Assembly (NCBI GenBank): GCA_039000515.1
Contig: JBCFYV010000001.1
Span: forward strand, 12,625,928-12,689,927
Length of the DNA: 64,000 nucleotides
Direction: 5' to 3'
Source: Timema cristinae
Lineage: Eukaryota > Arthropoda > Insecta > Phasmatodea > Timematidae
In this document: positions 35,445-48,860 of the stretch, piece by piece
Numbering within the stretch: position 1 is the first letter of the stretch
Layout: every line of letters starts with the position of its first letter
Program-made: the position numbers and the translations under genes
Notes under the pieces: model-generated
What the model was told of the DNA's origin: nothing
The model's database searches: none
What the model saw: only the letters and a program-made list of their open reading frames with translations

Positions 35445-35730
35445 GCCGGGTCCACACCTGGATCGTATCCCCTTCAGGGCTGAGGTGGGTGACGATACAT
35501 GTGGACAAGGTTGAGAAAGGACTTCAGAAGAGTCGATCCTCGTTCCATCGCTATCATTGATGCTACCCATAATTCCCATCACTCGTGTGTTCCTGACCCG
35601 TGACAAGTGTTTAGCTCGGAGCACACGGTCAGATAATGTCGTGTCTCCACCCCATTGTTCCATTTGATCTTAACGTGGAAATACCGACTAAAAGCGAGAC
35701 GCAGCGATCTGATACAAGTGTGGACCCGGC
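35445..35730. mobile_element. MITE with TTAA-like flanks
   Basis: The left GCCGGGTCCACAC and right GTGTGGACCCGGC are an exact 13-bp inverted pair. GATCGTATC (left) and GATACAAG (right) extend the match loosely. The right flank is TTAA, the left flank TGAA. A TTAA target suggests piggyBac-like mobilisation, but one flank has changed. No ORF is convincing across it. Confidence 0.65.
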
Positions 35731-35734
35731 TTAA

Positions 35735-36680
35735 GGTGGGGATATTGAGAACACGTGTTAAGGGCGGTATTTTTGCAGTTTTTATATAAGAGTTTCTTCA
35801 CACGGTGATATTAACAATCGTTGAATATCTGTCAAGGGTGTCCTGGAATTTAATGACAACTTTTTCTCTTTATTTAAAAAGTTTTACTTCATTTAAAAAA
35901 GTTTCTCATCTAATGCCACTATGCTCATAAGATATTCAACAACTGTTGATATCACCATGTGTAGAAAATTAAGCCCTCTGTTTCTACTGGAGGAATATTT
36001 CTTTTTATTTTGGCCAATAAAATGTTTTGCCATAAAAACTGCAAAAAAAACTTTCTTTTTTCTCGCGTCCCCTACAACTCCACCTTATTCAGCGAGTTTT
36101 TAAAAACATAACTTTGAAACAAACAAAAAATCTTAAATAGTACTAAAATTAAATATTTTTTATATTGACATACTTTTTTTGTAAACTTTTTTTATTGTCC
36201 ACACCTCAAACCATTTGGTTTATTCACGAAAATGTCCTGTAGGATTCTTCCTGCCAGGAGGTAGGTTAAAAAGGTCCTTGGTAGCAAAGGTATATCTAAA
36301 ATAGGAAACAATAAAAATGTAATTTTAAAAGCCGGTCCATGTTTCCAAGGAGCAATAGTATAGTGGGTGTGTAAACTCGTCAGAGGAATAGGGGAAAGTG
36401 TTTGTTCATGTTCTTCTCTCTCTCCTTCCCTCTCTAAATGTACTTATGCTTAGACTGATTATGTGCGTCAAGTTAAGATGCAACCCGCTTTGCAAAATAG
36501 CTTCGAAATCCCCGAGTAGGCAGCGTCGTTAATGTATTCAGAGAACCCTCCTTCGACTCATAGATCAGTAACAAGAGCGTTTGTGCTTTACGACCAAATT
36601 CCCGGGTTCAATTCCTGTGATCAGCTATTAGTTTGTCATAACCTTTGAACTTGAGCTCAGTCTTGAGTTTGTAACATATA
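35735..36680. other. Unassigned sequence
   Basis: A B-box-like GGGTTCAATTCCTG near 36604 hints at another tRNA-derived fragment; otherwise nothing. Confidence 0.45.
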
Positions 36681-36835
36681 TGTACAGTCACGCGGATCAT
36701 ATCACTTGGAACACAGATGTACGGTCACGTGGATCATGTCACTTGGAACACAGAGGTACAGTCACGTTGATCATGTCACTTGGAACACAGATGTACAGTC
36801 ACGTTGATCATGTCACTTGGAACACAGATGTACTG
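36681..36835 (+). repeat. 37-bp tandem repeat, 4 copies
   Basis: The unit is TGTACAGTCACGTTGATCAT plus GTCACTTGGAACACAGA. TGTACA and TGATCA are palindromes. Confidence 0.9.
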
Positions 36836-37484
36836 TAAAATCTCACCCACTGTAAATGGTCGATAGCTCAGAGAATGGCTTTGAGTTTTTTTCTGGTTTT
36901 AATAAATTTGCGATAAGCCTCGTGTGAGAAATTATTTAATAAATTTTTAGTTTCCAATTCCAAACTACAAACTAAAATTTTATTTGCTCGGTGCTTTTTT
37001 TCTTTCCTCTAAAGATTTTGCCTCTCGGAGGTAAATAAAACTTGTGTGAAAACTCTCGATAAAGTAAAGCTAGCTTATGTAAACTTGCGAGGAGAGTTTT
37101 TGTGCTTATGACGTCGGAAGATTAATCACCTCCTCGTGAGTTAGTTTAATAAACACATCAAAGTGTGATAGGTTATTAAGTAGTCTGCCAGTATTTCATG
37201 CTATCGACTGAGATAAGGTGTTGGATTACTTTATATGGAGTGGTGTTTTTCAATTTGTATCTTTTGTTTGGAGATTTAGATGAATTAACATGCATCATTA
37301 GCAGTGTCCGTTATTGGGAAGTTGTTTCACTGTAAGAGTCCGTGTTATTTTACTGAGGAAATTTAAACTGTCCGTTATAAAGATGAATTCTCTATTCATA
37401 GATGTCCGTTAAGAGAGATTTTACTATATCTATTTTTCTTTAAGTTGAGTAGTTTAACTAGCACTTTCCGAACCTACTTAATAT
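36836..37484. other. Unassigned sequence
   Basis: Nothing supported. Confidence 0.5.
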
Positions 37485-37563
37485 ACCAGACCCACATCGT
37501 GATTCTAACACTAACATATTTGCCATTGACAGCTCACTGTATTGTGTTAGTGACACCTTAGAG
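37485..37563 (-). repeat. L2 SINE, left half, interrupted by a hAT-like element
   Basis: CATTGACAGCTCACTGTATT and GTTAGTGACACCTTAGAG are the inverted L2 head. It resumes at 39382 with CCTTAGAACATTCACTGAAG and CGGGTT. CCTTAGAG/CCTTAGAA is the duplication (7 of 8). Confidence 0.7.
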
Positions 37564-39381
37564 CAGGCGTGTCAAACTTGCAGGCCACATGTGGCCCTCA
37601 GACCTTTCGATGAACCAACGGATGTGCGTTGTAGAAACAAACAATTTTGGACTGTGACATTTGTAAATTTGCTGATTATTAGTGAAAACAAGTAAGAAGG
37701 GTGGGTGTACCCAATTATTGCCCATTACCAGGCCCCGGACTTTAATCACATAAAAAAAATTATAAAATATTACTTCCAATTTTCAAAAAATGACCCACAA
37801 ATCTTAACACACAACTCATAATGAATGCAAACAACTTAATCGAACATGCGCTTTATAAATAGAAACTTAGCAATACACTGCAATGAAAAATCTTTAACAA
37901 TTAAACTCTTCCGTTATTCTAAATATAATATTGATTTACAAATATCTTCTCCAGCCTAGATACAGTCTCACCAGGAATGTGTATATTACAACCAAAGAGG
38001 ATACAAAGTTCATGACCTACATTATCTTCTCATTCCAGACAACTGTAATACAAAGTCCATGGCCTACATTATCTTCTCATTCCAACTATGTTATGAAAAC
38101 ATATTTGCATTTATTAAATATTGACAGTATTTTAAAATTATACTTATGCAACACAAATGCCTAAAAATAACTCTAAAATGACGCAAACCAAGAAACTCCA
38201 GCGATTAAATTAACAAAAATAACTTAAAAAATTGCCTGGATAAATATGTATCCGCAACCAGAGGATCATGAGGATTGTATAAGCAAAAAGATGACACGCC
38301 GTCAAATTCCAGGCACTACTCAATACTCACATGTGATTGATTTTCAAAAATTGTTCAATTCGCCCACCAAAATATGGGCAATATAATCTTGACTGTGTGA
38401 ACATTTGCTTATGACATGAAAAGGAACAAACTCCTCCTACATCACGGACACGCATTTTATGAAAGTGTATACCAGATTTAAATTAAAACACTCATTGCAC
38501 TCCTCGGGACAAAAGATTCAAACTTATGAGTAAATAAATTGTACAGAGCACCGTAAAGACTTTCTCCCTCTTTTATCTTTAAAAATAGAGATCTTTACTA
38601 AAAACTCCACGATTTGTGAAACTAGATAATATACATTCTTGCAGAAACAATCGGTTTCTATTTTTAAATATCTACGTGTGTGTGTATATCTATATATATT
38701 CTTATAGCTTTGGTTTTATAAAAATATATTTCAAAAAAGATTTTTATCTTTAATACTACAACTTTAAAATGACTAAATTTTTTAATCTAAAATATTTAAG
38801 TATATATAATATGATAAAAATCTTAAATGTCCACTTAAGTGAAGTAACCTTAAATTCATTTTAATTGGAAAAAGAGAGTTTCCATTTTGTGTGTAGTGTT
38901 AAACAGTGCCTAGATAAAAAGTTTAATCAAAATCATTAGAACGTATTTGGATCAAATCGATTTTTATTTTTTTTGCCCTTCAGTAAACTACCCTTAATTT
39001 TAGGGCTGGCTACCTAATTTCAGAGGAAACCTTAAGAAAACCCTAGATACCAGGTTTAACCCAACCGGTAAAATTGTTTTATCTCTAAGCCTAGACACAG
39101 ACAGCAAAGTGAAAACAACTTTTTCGGTTTAAGGGGGTCATAAAATATCGACATTCATCAAAATCTCGAGTTCGATTTTCTTAATATATTTTTTACGATC
39201 ACAATAATTCTCTCTTCGAGGGGTCGAGGGAAAGGATTAAGTCTTACAATTTTATTTGATCTTATTTTTAAAATAATGATTTTTAAACTGAGAAGTTTTT
39301 AAGGACGGTTACAATATTTCATTTTCTGAAATGCTGTCCCCTCAATGTGGCCCTCATGATCACACGGGTTTGACATGCCTG
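37564..39381. mobile_element. hAT-like element, 1.8 kb, in an L2 SINE
   Basis: The left end CAGGCGTGTCAAACTTGCAG, with GGCCACATGTGGCCCTC, matches the inverted right end CAGGCATGTCAAACCCGTGT, with GAGGGCCACATTGAGGGG. The flanks are CCTTAGAG (37556-37563) and CCTTAGAA (39382-39389). CAGG.GTGTCAAAC is a common hAT terminus. The inside carries the dispersed repeat of 33480-34090 and, inverted, the AT-rich family of 13881. No intact transposase. Confidence 0.85.
38880..39230 (-). repeat. Inverted copy of the 13881 AT-rich family
   Basis: Landmarks inverted: CAGTAAACTACCCTTAATTT, AACCCTAGATACCAG-type sequence, CAACTTTTTCGG, and GGGGGTCATAAAATATCGAC matching GTCGACGTTTCATGACCCCC. Confidence 0.6.
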
Positions 39382-39405
39382 CCTTAGAACATTCACTGAA
39401 GCGGG
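39382..39405 (-). repeat. L2 SINE, right remnant
   Basis: CCTTAGAACATTCACTGAAG then CGGG completes the head broken at 37563. Confidence 0.65.
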
Positions 39406-39697
39406 TTATGTCTCCTTAAAAAAAATAGTCCCCCCTCCTCCCCCCCCCCAGATCCCGTCAGCCCCCTCAGCAATGTACCGCCATCACTTGTCGCATTTCG
39501 CAAACTGCCACAAGAATGCGCCAGATTAAAACCCTTCTCAGACTTCATTATTAGTGAAATCACAAGAGACAAACAACGCGTCAACTCCAGGGCTGGTGGC
39601 GTGGTTAGTGTACCTCACTCTGACCGGGATAAACACTCAGTTCCTTGCAATTCACCTTCCTCCTCCTGGCTTATCTAGTCTGTGGATAGCAATAGTA

Positions 39698-39978
39698 AGG
39701 TGACCTGGTGGTCTAGGGGTAAGTTGTCGGATTTCTGTGCTGGGGTCCGGGGTTCAATCCTCGGTCCCGGCACAGATTTATCTGATTACCAAACCCTTCC
39801 TTCACCTCTGACAAGACGTGTATTAATCACAACTTGTGAATGTGGGGAATGCCAGGCCTCCACCGTAGTTCGGATTCCACGTTAAACTGTAGGTCCTCCA
39901 CTTCATCTCACAATCACCCTACCATTACACATTAGCGTAAGTGCGTATAACCCGAACGGGTAGTAAGACGCAGTGCTA
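39698..39978 (+). repeat. P SINE, full length, plus strand
   Basis: Head GGTGACCTGGTGGTCTAGGG, B box GGTTCAATCCTCG, body CAAACCCTTCCTTCACCTCT and GCCAGGCCTCCACCG, tail I CCCGAACGGGTAGTAAGACG. ACT and AAT runs follow to about 40047. It carries the extra segment GTGTATTAATCACAACTTGT found in only some P copies (also 54956 and 56531). Confidence 0.9.
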
Positions 39979-40150
39979 CCACTACTACTAAACTACTACT
40001 ACTACTACTACTACTACTATACTACAATAATAATAATAATAATAATATCACTGGCGTGTGTTTAGTACGTCTCGTTAGAAATAAACGTGGCTGTTAACAT
40101 TTTGTTAAAATGTTTGCAAGTTTATCATCAAAAATCGTTTATTACTTGAG

Positions 40151-42624
40151 TAACTTTCTAAACACTATTTTATCAACACATTAATTACACACTCCCAACA
40201 GAAAGGTTTTGAAGACAGGTTTGGATCTCAGCAACTTGTGTCCACACAATTCGCGTGTGGAGCTTAGACTTCAAAAAATGCGCCATAAACTTCAACTCAT
40301 TTGAAAGAAAGTTTGACAACAAGTTTGTAATCACAACTGGTCACATCGTTGAGTGAGCTTTCTAAACACTATTTTATCAACACTTAATTACACCCTCCCA
40401 ACAGAATGGGTTTTGAAGAATGGTGACCTCAGGGCAACTTGTGTCCCATCTATTCGGCGTGGGGAGTTGAGGCTTCTAACACTATTTTATCTATACACAT
40501 AACTTCATCACCTCACGACAAAGGTTTTGAAGACAGGTTGATCTTAGCAATTGTGTCCAGCCACATTCCGTGTGGATTGAGGTTATCTTAACACTATTTA
40601 TCCACACATGCATTACAACCTTCCAAAGAAAGAGTTTTGAAGACAGGTTTGTACTCACAACTTGTTCTCACTACACATTCACGTTGATTGAGCTTCTCTA
40701 AACATAATTTATAACACATCGATTACACACTCCACAGAAAGGTTTTGAAGACAGGATTTTCTCACAATTGTGTCCTACACAAATTCGTGTTGAGTAGGCT
40801 TTCTAAACACTATTTTATCAACAATGAATTACACACTCCCAACAGAAAGGTTTTGAAGACGGGTTTTGGGTACCTCAGCAACTTGTGTCCACACAATTCG
40901 CTGGTGTGGAGTTGAGGCTTTCTAAACACTTATTTTATCAACACATGAATTACACACTCCCAACAGAAAGGTTTGAAGACAGGTTTGTACCTCAGCAACT
41001 TGTGTCCACACAATTCGCGTGTGGAGTTGAGGCTTTCTAAACACTATTTTATCAACACATGATTACACACTCCAACAGAAAGGTTTTGAAGACAGGTTTG
41101 TACCTCAGCAACTTGTGTCACACAATTCCGTGTGGAGTTGAGGCTTTCTAAACACTATTTTATCAACACATGAATTACACACTCCCAACAGAAAGGTCTT
41201 GAAGACAAGTTTGTACCTCAGCAACTTGTGTCCACAACAATTCGCGTGTGGAGTTGAGGCTTTCTAAACACTATTTTATCAACACATGAATTACACACTC
41301 CCAACAGAAAGGTTTTGAAGACAGGTTTGGATCTCAGCAACTTGTGTCCACACAATTCGCGTGTGGAGTTGAGGCTTTCTAAACACTATTTTATCAACAC
41401 ATGAATTACACACTCCCAACAGAAAGGTTTTGAAGACAGGTTTGGATCTCAGCAACTTGTGTCCACACAATTCGCGTGTGGAGTTGAGGCTTTCTAAACA
41501 CTATTTTTACACACTCCCAACAAAGGTTTTGAAGACAGGTTTGTACCCAGCAACTTGTGTCCACACAATTCACGTGGGAGTTGAGGCTTTCTAAACCTAT
41601 TTTTAACATGAATTACACACTCCAAAAGGTTTTGAAGACAGGTTTGACGCTGCAACTTGTGCACACAATTCGCGTGTGGATTGAGGCTTTTAAACTATTT
41701 TAATTCACACAAATACACAAAGTTCAAGACAGGTTTGAACTGATTGTCCCAGCAATTGGTCGATAGCATTCACATTCTTTCAAAACATGTTAAAACAACA
41801 CTCCCAACAGAAAGGTTTTGAAGACAGTTTGTACTCAGCAACTTGGTCCACCAATTCCGTGTGAGATTGCTTTAAACTATTTATCAACACATGAATTACA
41901 CACCCAACAGAAGTTTTAGACAGTTTGTACCTCAGCAACTTGTGTACCACCAATTCACGTGTGAGTTGAGGCTTCTAACACTATTTTATCAACCATGATT
42001 ACTCATCCCAACAGAAGGTTAAACAAGTATGAAACATCAGTAAACTGTGTCCACACATTCCGGTGGTTGGCTTTCTATAACATATTTATAACCATGATTA
42101 CCCTGTTTCACACTGTGGTTTTGAACAGTTTGGATCTCGAACTTGTCTGCACATTCGCGGTGTGTGATTGAGGCTTTTAAAGCATACCCTTTTATAAACA
42201 ATTCACGATCAAACAGAAAGGTTTTAAGACAGGTTTGGATCCCGCAATTAGACTACAAATATCGCGTGTGGAGTTTGAGGCTTTCTATATACATATTTAT
42301 CAACACATGAATTACACACATCCCAACAGAAAGGTTTTGAAGACAGGTTTGTACCTCAGCAACTTGTGTCCACACAATTCACGTGGAAGTTGAGGCTTTC
42401 TAAACACTATTTTATCAACACATGAATTAAACACTCCAACAGAAAGGTTTTGAAGACAGGTTTGGATCTCAGCAACTTGTGTCCACACAATTCGCGTGTG
42501 GATTGAGGTTTCTAAACACTATTTTATCAACACATGACATTACACACTCCAACGAAAGGTCTTGAAGACAGGTTTGTACCTCAGCAACTTGTGTCCACAC
42601 AATTCGCGTGTGGAGTTGAGGCTT
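40151..42624 (+). repeat. 115-bp tandem satellite, about 21 copies
   Basis: The unit starts TTCTAAACACTATTTTATCA and includes AACAGAAAGGTTTTGAAGAC. Each unit holds the dyad CCACAC-AATTCGC-GTGTGG (6-bp stem). Copies at 41260-41500 and 42300-42620 are nearly identical; those at 40400-40780 and 41640-42290 are full of small deletions. Confidence 0.95.
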
Positions 42625-42737
42625 CTTTCACCGTACTTACTCTTAAGGAGTATGAAACATTCCCAGTAAAGCAAGGGTCCCCTGGTTATCACTGCTGCCT
42701 TCTATCATTGCATGTGGGATGACCTCTGTTGTCCCCT

Positions 42738-42797
42738 GGTTTCATTGTCACTGTCTTGGTTTCATTGTCACTGTCTTGGTTTCATTGTCACTGTCTT
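42738..42797 (+). repeat. 20-bp tandem repeat, 3 copies
   Basis: GGTTTCATTGTCACTGTCTT three times without change. Confidence 0.9.
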
Positions 42798-43160
42798 GGT
42801 GGGGCGGGGTGTTGATGGTCCTCTCTTACAAGGGGAATACCCACTTGTTTAGTAAACAATCGAGGAGGTGTTATTAAAACACAGTTGTTATCTGTGGAGT
42901 GAGAAGTCCCCCCCAATAAAGAACTTAACACAAATCAACACATATTTTAAATTTTCATGATCATATTTCATTAATGTATTATATTTTATCGCGCATGATT
43001 TAAAGATAGACATAAATTGAGTTAGTGCATTTAATGTGAACACTGGTGCTTAGAATATTCCCAGCGAAAACCCTAATAAAAATCATCCATCCACTCTAAG
43101 TTTAGAACTAAGTTCGCTCTGAGTAAATCATTCAGTTCTACTCGGCCCATTTGATGTACA
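42798..43160. other. Unassigned spacer
   Basis: Nothing supported. Confidence 0.5.
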
Positions 43161-43498
43161 CGGTGAGGTATTGATCACTGGACAGGAAGTCGACTGTCCA
43201 TATCCTCGTGATGAGGTATTGATCACTGGACAGAAGTCAACTGTCCATTATCCTCGGTGATGAGGTATTGATCACTGGACAGGAAGTCAACTGTCCATTA
43301 TCTCGGTGATGAGGTATTGATCACTGGACAGGAAGTCAACTGTCCATTATCCTCGGTGATGAGGTATTGATCACTGGACAGGAAGTCAACTGTCCATTAT
43401 CCCCGTTGATGGTATTGATCACTGTACATGAATTCTATTGCCCATTATTTTGATGATGCGCTATTGATCACTGTGACAGGAAGTCGACTGTCCATTAT
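43161..43498 (+). repeat. 50-bp tandem repeat, about 7 copies
   Basis: The unit is GGTATTGATCACTGGACAGG plus AAGTCAACTGTCCATTATCC and TCGGTGATGA. Each unit has the dyad GGACAG-GAAGTCAA-CTGTCC and the palindrome TGATCA. Confidence 0.9.
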
Positions 43499-43974
43499 TA
43501 TTCGTTCCTTAACTTCCTTGCCTAAAAATTGCTTCTTGGCTCCTCTTTGGAAAGTTGACCTTATTAGATTATCATAGGATTGAATGTGTACTTTGCACGC
43601 CCAACTAACCAACTAACTCAACATGGGATACCAATACTATCTTAACTAACAATACTTGGGACATAATCTAATTTCGATACTCACGTCCGTACCATGGCAG
43701 TTGTGGTGGCTCTTCGTTATTCAACATGCTCTAGCGTTCTTTAAATATTTTTTTTTATCATTTTCCTAATGACGTGTCTCGTCTTTTCCATCATTAGTTT
43801 TCCAACGTCCATTATATGAGGGCAGATACCTTAGCCCAATCGGTATCACATCTACCTACTCGACTAAGGGTCCCGGAGTCGATATCGGCATTGCAGAAAA
43901 ACTTATATTTGGATAAATCGGGATTTATAATTTAGGGGTCCTCTTTGAGCTATTATCACGCAAGGGGTCCAGTT
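43499..43974. other. Unassigned spacer, possible tRNA-like fragment
   Basis: TACCTTAGCCCAATCGGTAT (43830) and GGAGTCGATATCGGC (43874) are spaced like degraded A and B boxes. Weak. Confidence 0.3.
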
Positions 43975-44290
43975 TCTGAATTATGTTGATGCCAGCTGTT
44001 CTATCTCTGAGTTCTGTTGATGTCTGTTGTGCTGTTTCTGAGCTATTTTGATGCAGCTGTTCTGTCTAAGTGCTGTCAGTGCCAGCTGTTTATGTCCGAG
44101 TTCTGTTGATGCTATCTGTTATGTCCGAGTTATGTTGATGCTATCTGTTATGTCCGAGTTATGTTGATGCTATCTGTTATGTCTGCGAGTTATGTTGATG
44201 TAGGTTGTTTTCTCTGCGAGTTATGTTTATGCCAGCTGTTATGTCTGCGAGTTCTGTTGAAACTAGCTGTTATGTCTGCAAGTTGTGTTT
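43975..44290 (+). repeat. 29-31-bp tandem array, about 10 copies
   Basis: The unit is GTTATGTTGATGCTATCTGT plus TATGTCCGA. Variable spacing and substitutions. It yields leucine- and valine-rich frames that are not genes. Confidence 0.8.
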
Positions 44291-44950
44291 GTCGTCAGAG
44301 AGAGCGGATGTGCCTGCCATTCCAGGTAAAACTTGATTCAGTATTTTTACGAGCGTTTCTTTTACTGCTAGCCTAAGAAATAAAACGTGTTTACTGTTGT
44401 AACGGCTAGACCAGGAGGACGCCCGGGTCTAACAGAGCTATTATGTGATCGATTTAACGGCCCACTAACTTCCGAAATGAAATATCCCGATACACAATTT
44501 ACTGTGCAGCCATTTTATTCGTGGCTGTATCTAGTAAGGTCTACTTGAACAGTCTGAAATCGTCAGTTAAACAATAAAGGGGGAAGATATTAACGTCTGA
44601 TAATGTGCTTAGAAGGAACTTAACTACCCCTGAAACATCGTCTGCCATTTTTTTTTAAGATTCGTAGGCTTACTGACAGGGATTCAAACCTATATCTTTA
44701 AAAAAAGTTTGTTTGTCAAATTTCTCAATCGCGGGCAAGGTCTGGTTAGAATATTATAGATAATATTTACATTTGGGGTTGTTGGTGGGAATATCATAGC
44801 ATCCACGTTGGGTAAGGGGGGTGGAGTGGGGTTATTGTTGCGTTTGTGATTTGGGGAGCAATGGGTGCCATTGACGGGGGTATAGTTTGCTGAGTTTTTT
44901 TTATCGCCGCGTCTTACTACTCGTGCTACCCGTGGTGCTAGTTATAATAT

Positions 44951-44987
<37 letters not shown>

Positions 44988-46407
44988 ATTCAGGCCCATT
45001 ATACCATCCTGACCGTAAGGCGACAAGATGGTGCGAGCCTCTCGTTCCTCAAAACGTACCTCGAAACAGTTTCCTCTTTCCTTCTGTAAGTCTCCAACGT
45101 TGAATCCTCGTGTGTCTGGTTTACATGGTGAGAGCTGATAGAGCCAGTAGCTCAGGGTCAGTTACTGATCTCGTGTAAACACTGACTGTGCCAGTTGGTC
45201 AGCTACTTCAAATATTGGTCACTTGGATAAACGGACAAAGATTTACAGAGCCAAGGAAAGTCACTGTTACAGTATTTCCAATCTTACTCCTGCTGGTAGT
45301 TTCACGCGTGTTGAATGGTCGATGCCATTAGGCTCCCGCACGCACATGCCATTTTGAGTCTGCCAACTAATTTAGCGGTCCATCTGATAGCTCCGCGTGC
45401 GCCAATCGTCTGAATAGTTGGTTGATTGAGGTGCCCATACATGTGCGACACAAAAGTTGTCCAACAAACCTTTTCATACCAGTCCTGACATGAATTTGGT
45501 CTAGGAATCTGTCAAATAAAATTGAAACGGAAGAAACAATATTGGATAAATTCATTATCAAGTTAACGAGTACTTAAAGGTCAATTCTACAAGTTGTATA
45601 GCGATTTACGGGCTTGTCTAAATGCATTTTTTCAACTACTACAGAATGGTATAAGCAGTTTTGATGAAATTTATTCCTTTTAGGACATTCAATAACCTAT
45701 TAGAATACCAAATTGAAAGATTGCATCCCCCCCAGAAGAGAGACTATTAGTTACGTTGAGATAAGAAAACATGCCCACATTTGATATAATGTAATCTATT
45801 TATGAAAAACAAATGTTTTTACATTGATATTTATTGTCAAAGTAGGCATTCTTATCTTCTATTACAAATTAGATAGTTCTAAGAACTTTTTTTTAAATTC
45901 ATAGCTAAAAGAATTCGGTGTCCATTTCTCTTGATTAAAATCAAACTATTTACTGAAATACTAATTATCTTCAATGTAGACTCAAATGAGAGATAAAAGT
46001 GAAGTCGGCCGACTCTCCGTTGCAAGTGCGCGCAGATTCGTTAAAACTTGTAGGTTACTATCAAGTTGTCCGTCTTTAGAGTTGCACCGCGAGTTTGTAG
46101 CAAAACAAACTATTTAATCACTCGACTGGATAGTTTCATGTGCACGCGCTCACATATGGAACAGAGGTTCTCAATAATGCAACCAAACAGTTGGCCGAAT
46201 CAAAATTGCTAGACCTAAATGTTCATCAAACTGCTTGGACGCTATTCTCACAGTATATTTATATTCCCGCATTTCTTTCAATGTTGTCGAAGATGCTCCT
46301 GAAGACGTCTTACACAGCCACTCCCTTTTCCACACTTTATTTGTCTTGTTTCCACACCAATATTTGATAATTCATCACACGATATGAAATACACTTAATT
46401 TATTACC
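44291..46407. other. Unassigned sequence
   Basis: A tail I scrap (CGCCGCGTCTTACTACTCG) is at about 44903-44925 and a GAT run at 44951-44987. The rest, including the short frames at 45367-45561 and 46140-46367, shows no motif. Confidence 0.45.
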
Positions 46408-46425
46408 TTAAGGCCCTGCCTACCC

Positions 46426-48426
46426 ATAAATGCACGGTTCTAAACAAAAGAATTTAGAACAAAATATATTTAATAATTCAACCTTGTTGTTTTTTATTTA
46501 TTTTAGTAACATATCTGGGCATCTTTCATAATTCTTATGGAATTTTCAAACCATGCTAAAAATAGTTATTGAAATATTTTCATTAAAATGTTTCCATTTC
46601 AATGCATTTTAAATGGAAAAACAAAAATTATTAATGGATTTATTTATTTTCTTTGTACAATTAAGCTAGAGTGTTTGTTTATAACATACTATTTAATGAA
46701 TAATTTCTTTTTCTTTTTTAGACATATTTTTTAATTTGGGTTAGCTTCAATAATCACGACGATATTGAGCTCTAACGACTCCCAAGTCGACTCTCTAGTC
46801 AAAATACATGGTTTTAAATACAACTTTTCCTTCTGCAACTAGTTGTCATAGCTGATAATAGGTGCCGTTAGTATGATCATTACCCATTTACAAGCTAGTA
46901 TCATTTTGCAAGCGTTGGCTAACCTGCTGTATCGGAATGCAGGCGGCAATGGAGGGTTAAACTAATCTCTGTGACCTTCTTGAGTCAAAGAAACATTAAT
47001 ACCATGTACGTTAGGATAAGAAGGGCCAATGTCCAATTATGAAAATTTGCGTAATTAAATATAACAATTAAACATCTTAATATATTCAGTAACTAAAATA
47101 CTCACAAAGTCTTCCTGCTGTGTGAATAAATATAGTTGGTCCCTACTTACTTCAATGAGAGTATTATTCTAGTGATACATTATTTTCAAAGAAAAAGCCA
47201 CATGCTTCTCCATACACAAAGTTTTATGACATTAGCCCTTATTTAACTGAGACAGTAAAATATGTAAAATTCTTCACTCTTATCTTATATTCTTTCTTGA
47301 GTTTTCTCATTCTTTAGCACTACACGTTGTAATAATAAGTGTTAATATTCAAAGTAAATGAAAACTACTGTACATTGAATTTTTAATCCACTATTATAAT
47401 AAATAAAAATAAACATTCCTGCTCATATCAAACATAGTTATTTTAAATAAAGTTTGGTCTAAATGTAATTTGGAGACGTTCTCAGTATAATTTTATATAA
47501 TAGTTTTTATTTTACGGTCTAGGATTTGACTCTCATTGGACTTTGGAATAAGTTATTTTTCAAAAAGTTAATGAACGAAGATTTTGGTAGTCAAGATATG
47601 AAAATGTTAATTTTATTTTATTAGCGTGTTAAATGTGATTACTTTTAATTTGAACCTGTTGCATTCTCGCAGTTTGTGCGCTCGTTTTGGAAGAAATGTA
47701 TCGAATCCCGAACAATAAGTACCCACGGTGATTACTTTTTATATAATTAACAATATGTGACCTTTTTGCTTTCGAACAAAATCCAATGGATTGTATAAAT
47801 TTTGAGGTGGAGAAGTATTTACAAAATATTATTTTATATCCTTGTGAATAACAAGTTTATGAAGAAAGGGCGCACAAAGAAAATCAAAGATATAATTGAT
47901 TATTTAACTTCTTGTAGTAAAGGGTAAGTTTTTTTAATGGTATGCATATTACTGGCGCTTAGGCTATCTGTATCTACTAATTTAAGTACAATGGATCAGC
48001 AGCGATACTATTTTATTTACTGTAGAAATAATATCAAAATTAAGATACAAATAAATACTTCTATATAACAATGCAGCGATTATTCTGATATTTCAAGTAC
48101 TTTTTTTTTTTTAAAAAAAAAGCTCTTAGCTGAAAGTAAATGTTACTAACACTCTGTAACGCACTTATTGTATGTTCAAAATCTCTTGTGCCTTGGCCGA
48201 GTTCGTATCACGCTAGTACTAAGTAATTTCAACCTAACAGGGAATCGAACTAGTCAAGTTATTGAGCTGATTAATTTACGCACTCAGTGCTCAGTCATAG
48301 CACTTTAGCAATATTGACCACGACATGAAGCTGATGATAAGTAAATATATATTTAAAACCATTAAAATTAATGAACTTTTGTGTTCCCTATGCCATAAAG
48401 TAAGTAAGTAAGTATTTGATACCCGA
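46426..48426. other. AT-rich interior, nothing recognised
   Basis: Strongly AT-rich, with no frame over about 60 codons and no repeat seen. Confidence 0.5.
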
Positions 48427-48660
48427 CCGCCTCTGTTGTATAGTGGTCAGATTTACTGCTTCAGATACTGAAGTCCCAAGTTCGATCCCCAGTGCCCCTA
48501 ATTCTGTCTGTGAAGCAGTGGGTCTGAAACGGAACCAACATCAAACTCGTGAGGACAAATGAGGAGATAATTGAATGAATAAGTAGCGCTTCAGTCTAGA
48601 AAACTGAGATAGAAGTCTGCAGGGCTCGTTGTGCTAACCACATGGCACCCTCAGCTTGAA
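48427..48660 (+). repeat. tRNA-Asp/Glu-like SINE (family E)
   Basis: The head CCGCCTCTGTTGTATAGTGG and B box AGTTCGATCCCCAG lead into a body with ACATCAAACTCGTGAGGACA and GCTAACCACATGGCACCC, matching the inverted copy at 60-313. Confidence 0.65.
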
Positions 48661-48860
48661 AATGTTGGCCCTATCTTTGCCAACATACGGCAGCCTCTCG
48701 ATTGGTATAGCCTGCTTGCAGGCTGACACCATGGAGATATTACTCAAGTTAAACTCTACCAATAGGATAAAAAATTATTCCCAAAAACATTTATTTCTGG
48801 AAAATTGTGTAAATCCTATAGATGTTTGAAAACTGTAAACACCGTATTAAATAACAGATA

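Noticed and set aside
35310..35663. 117-codon minus-strand frame
   Set aside because: It overlaps the TTAA-type MITE and a SINE tail; no motif.
44161..44376. Leucine/cysteine-rich 71-codon frame resembling a membrane peptide
   Set aside because: Product of the 29-31-bp tandem array.
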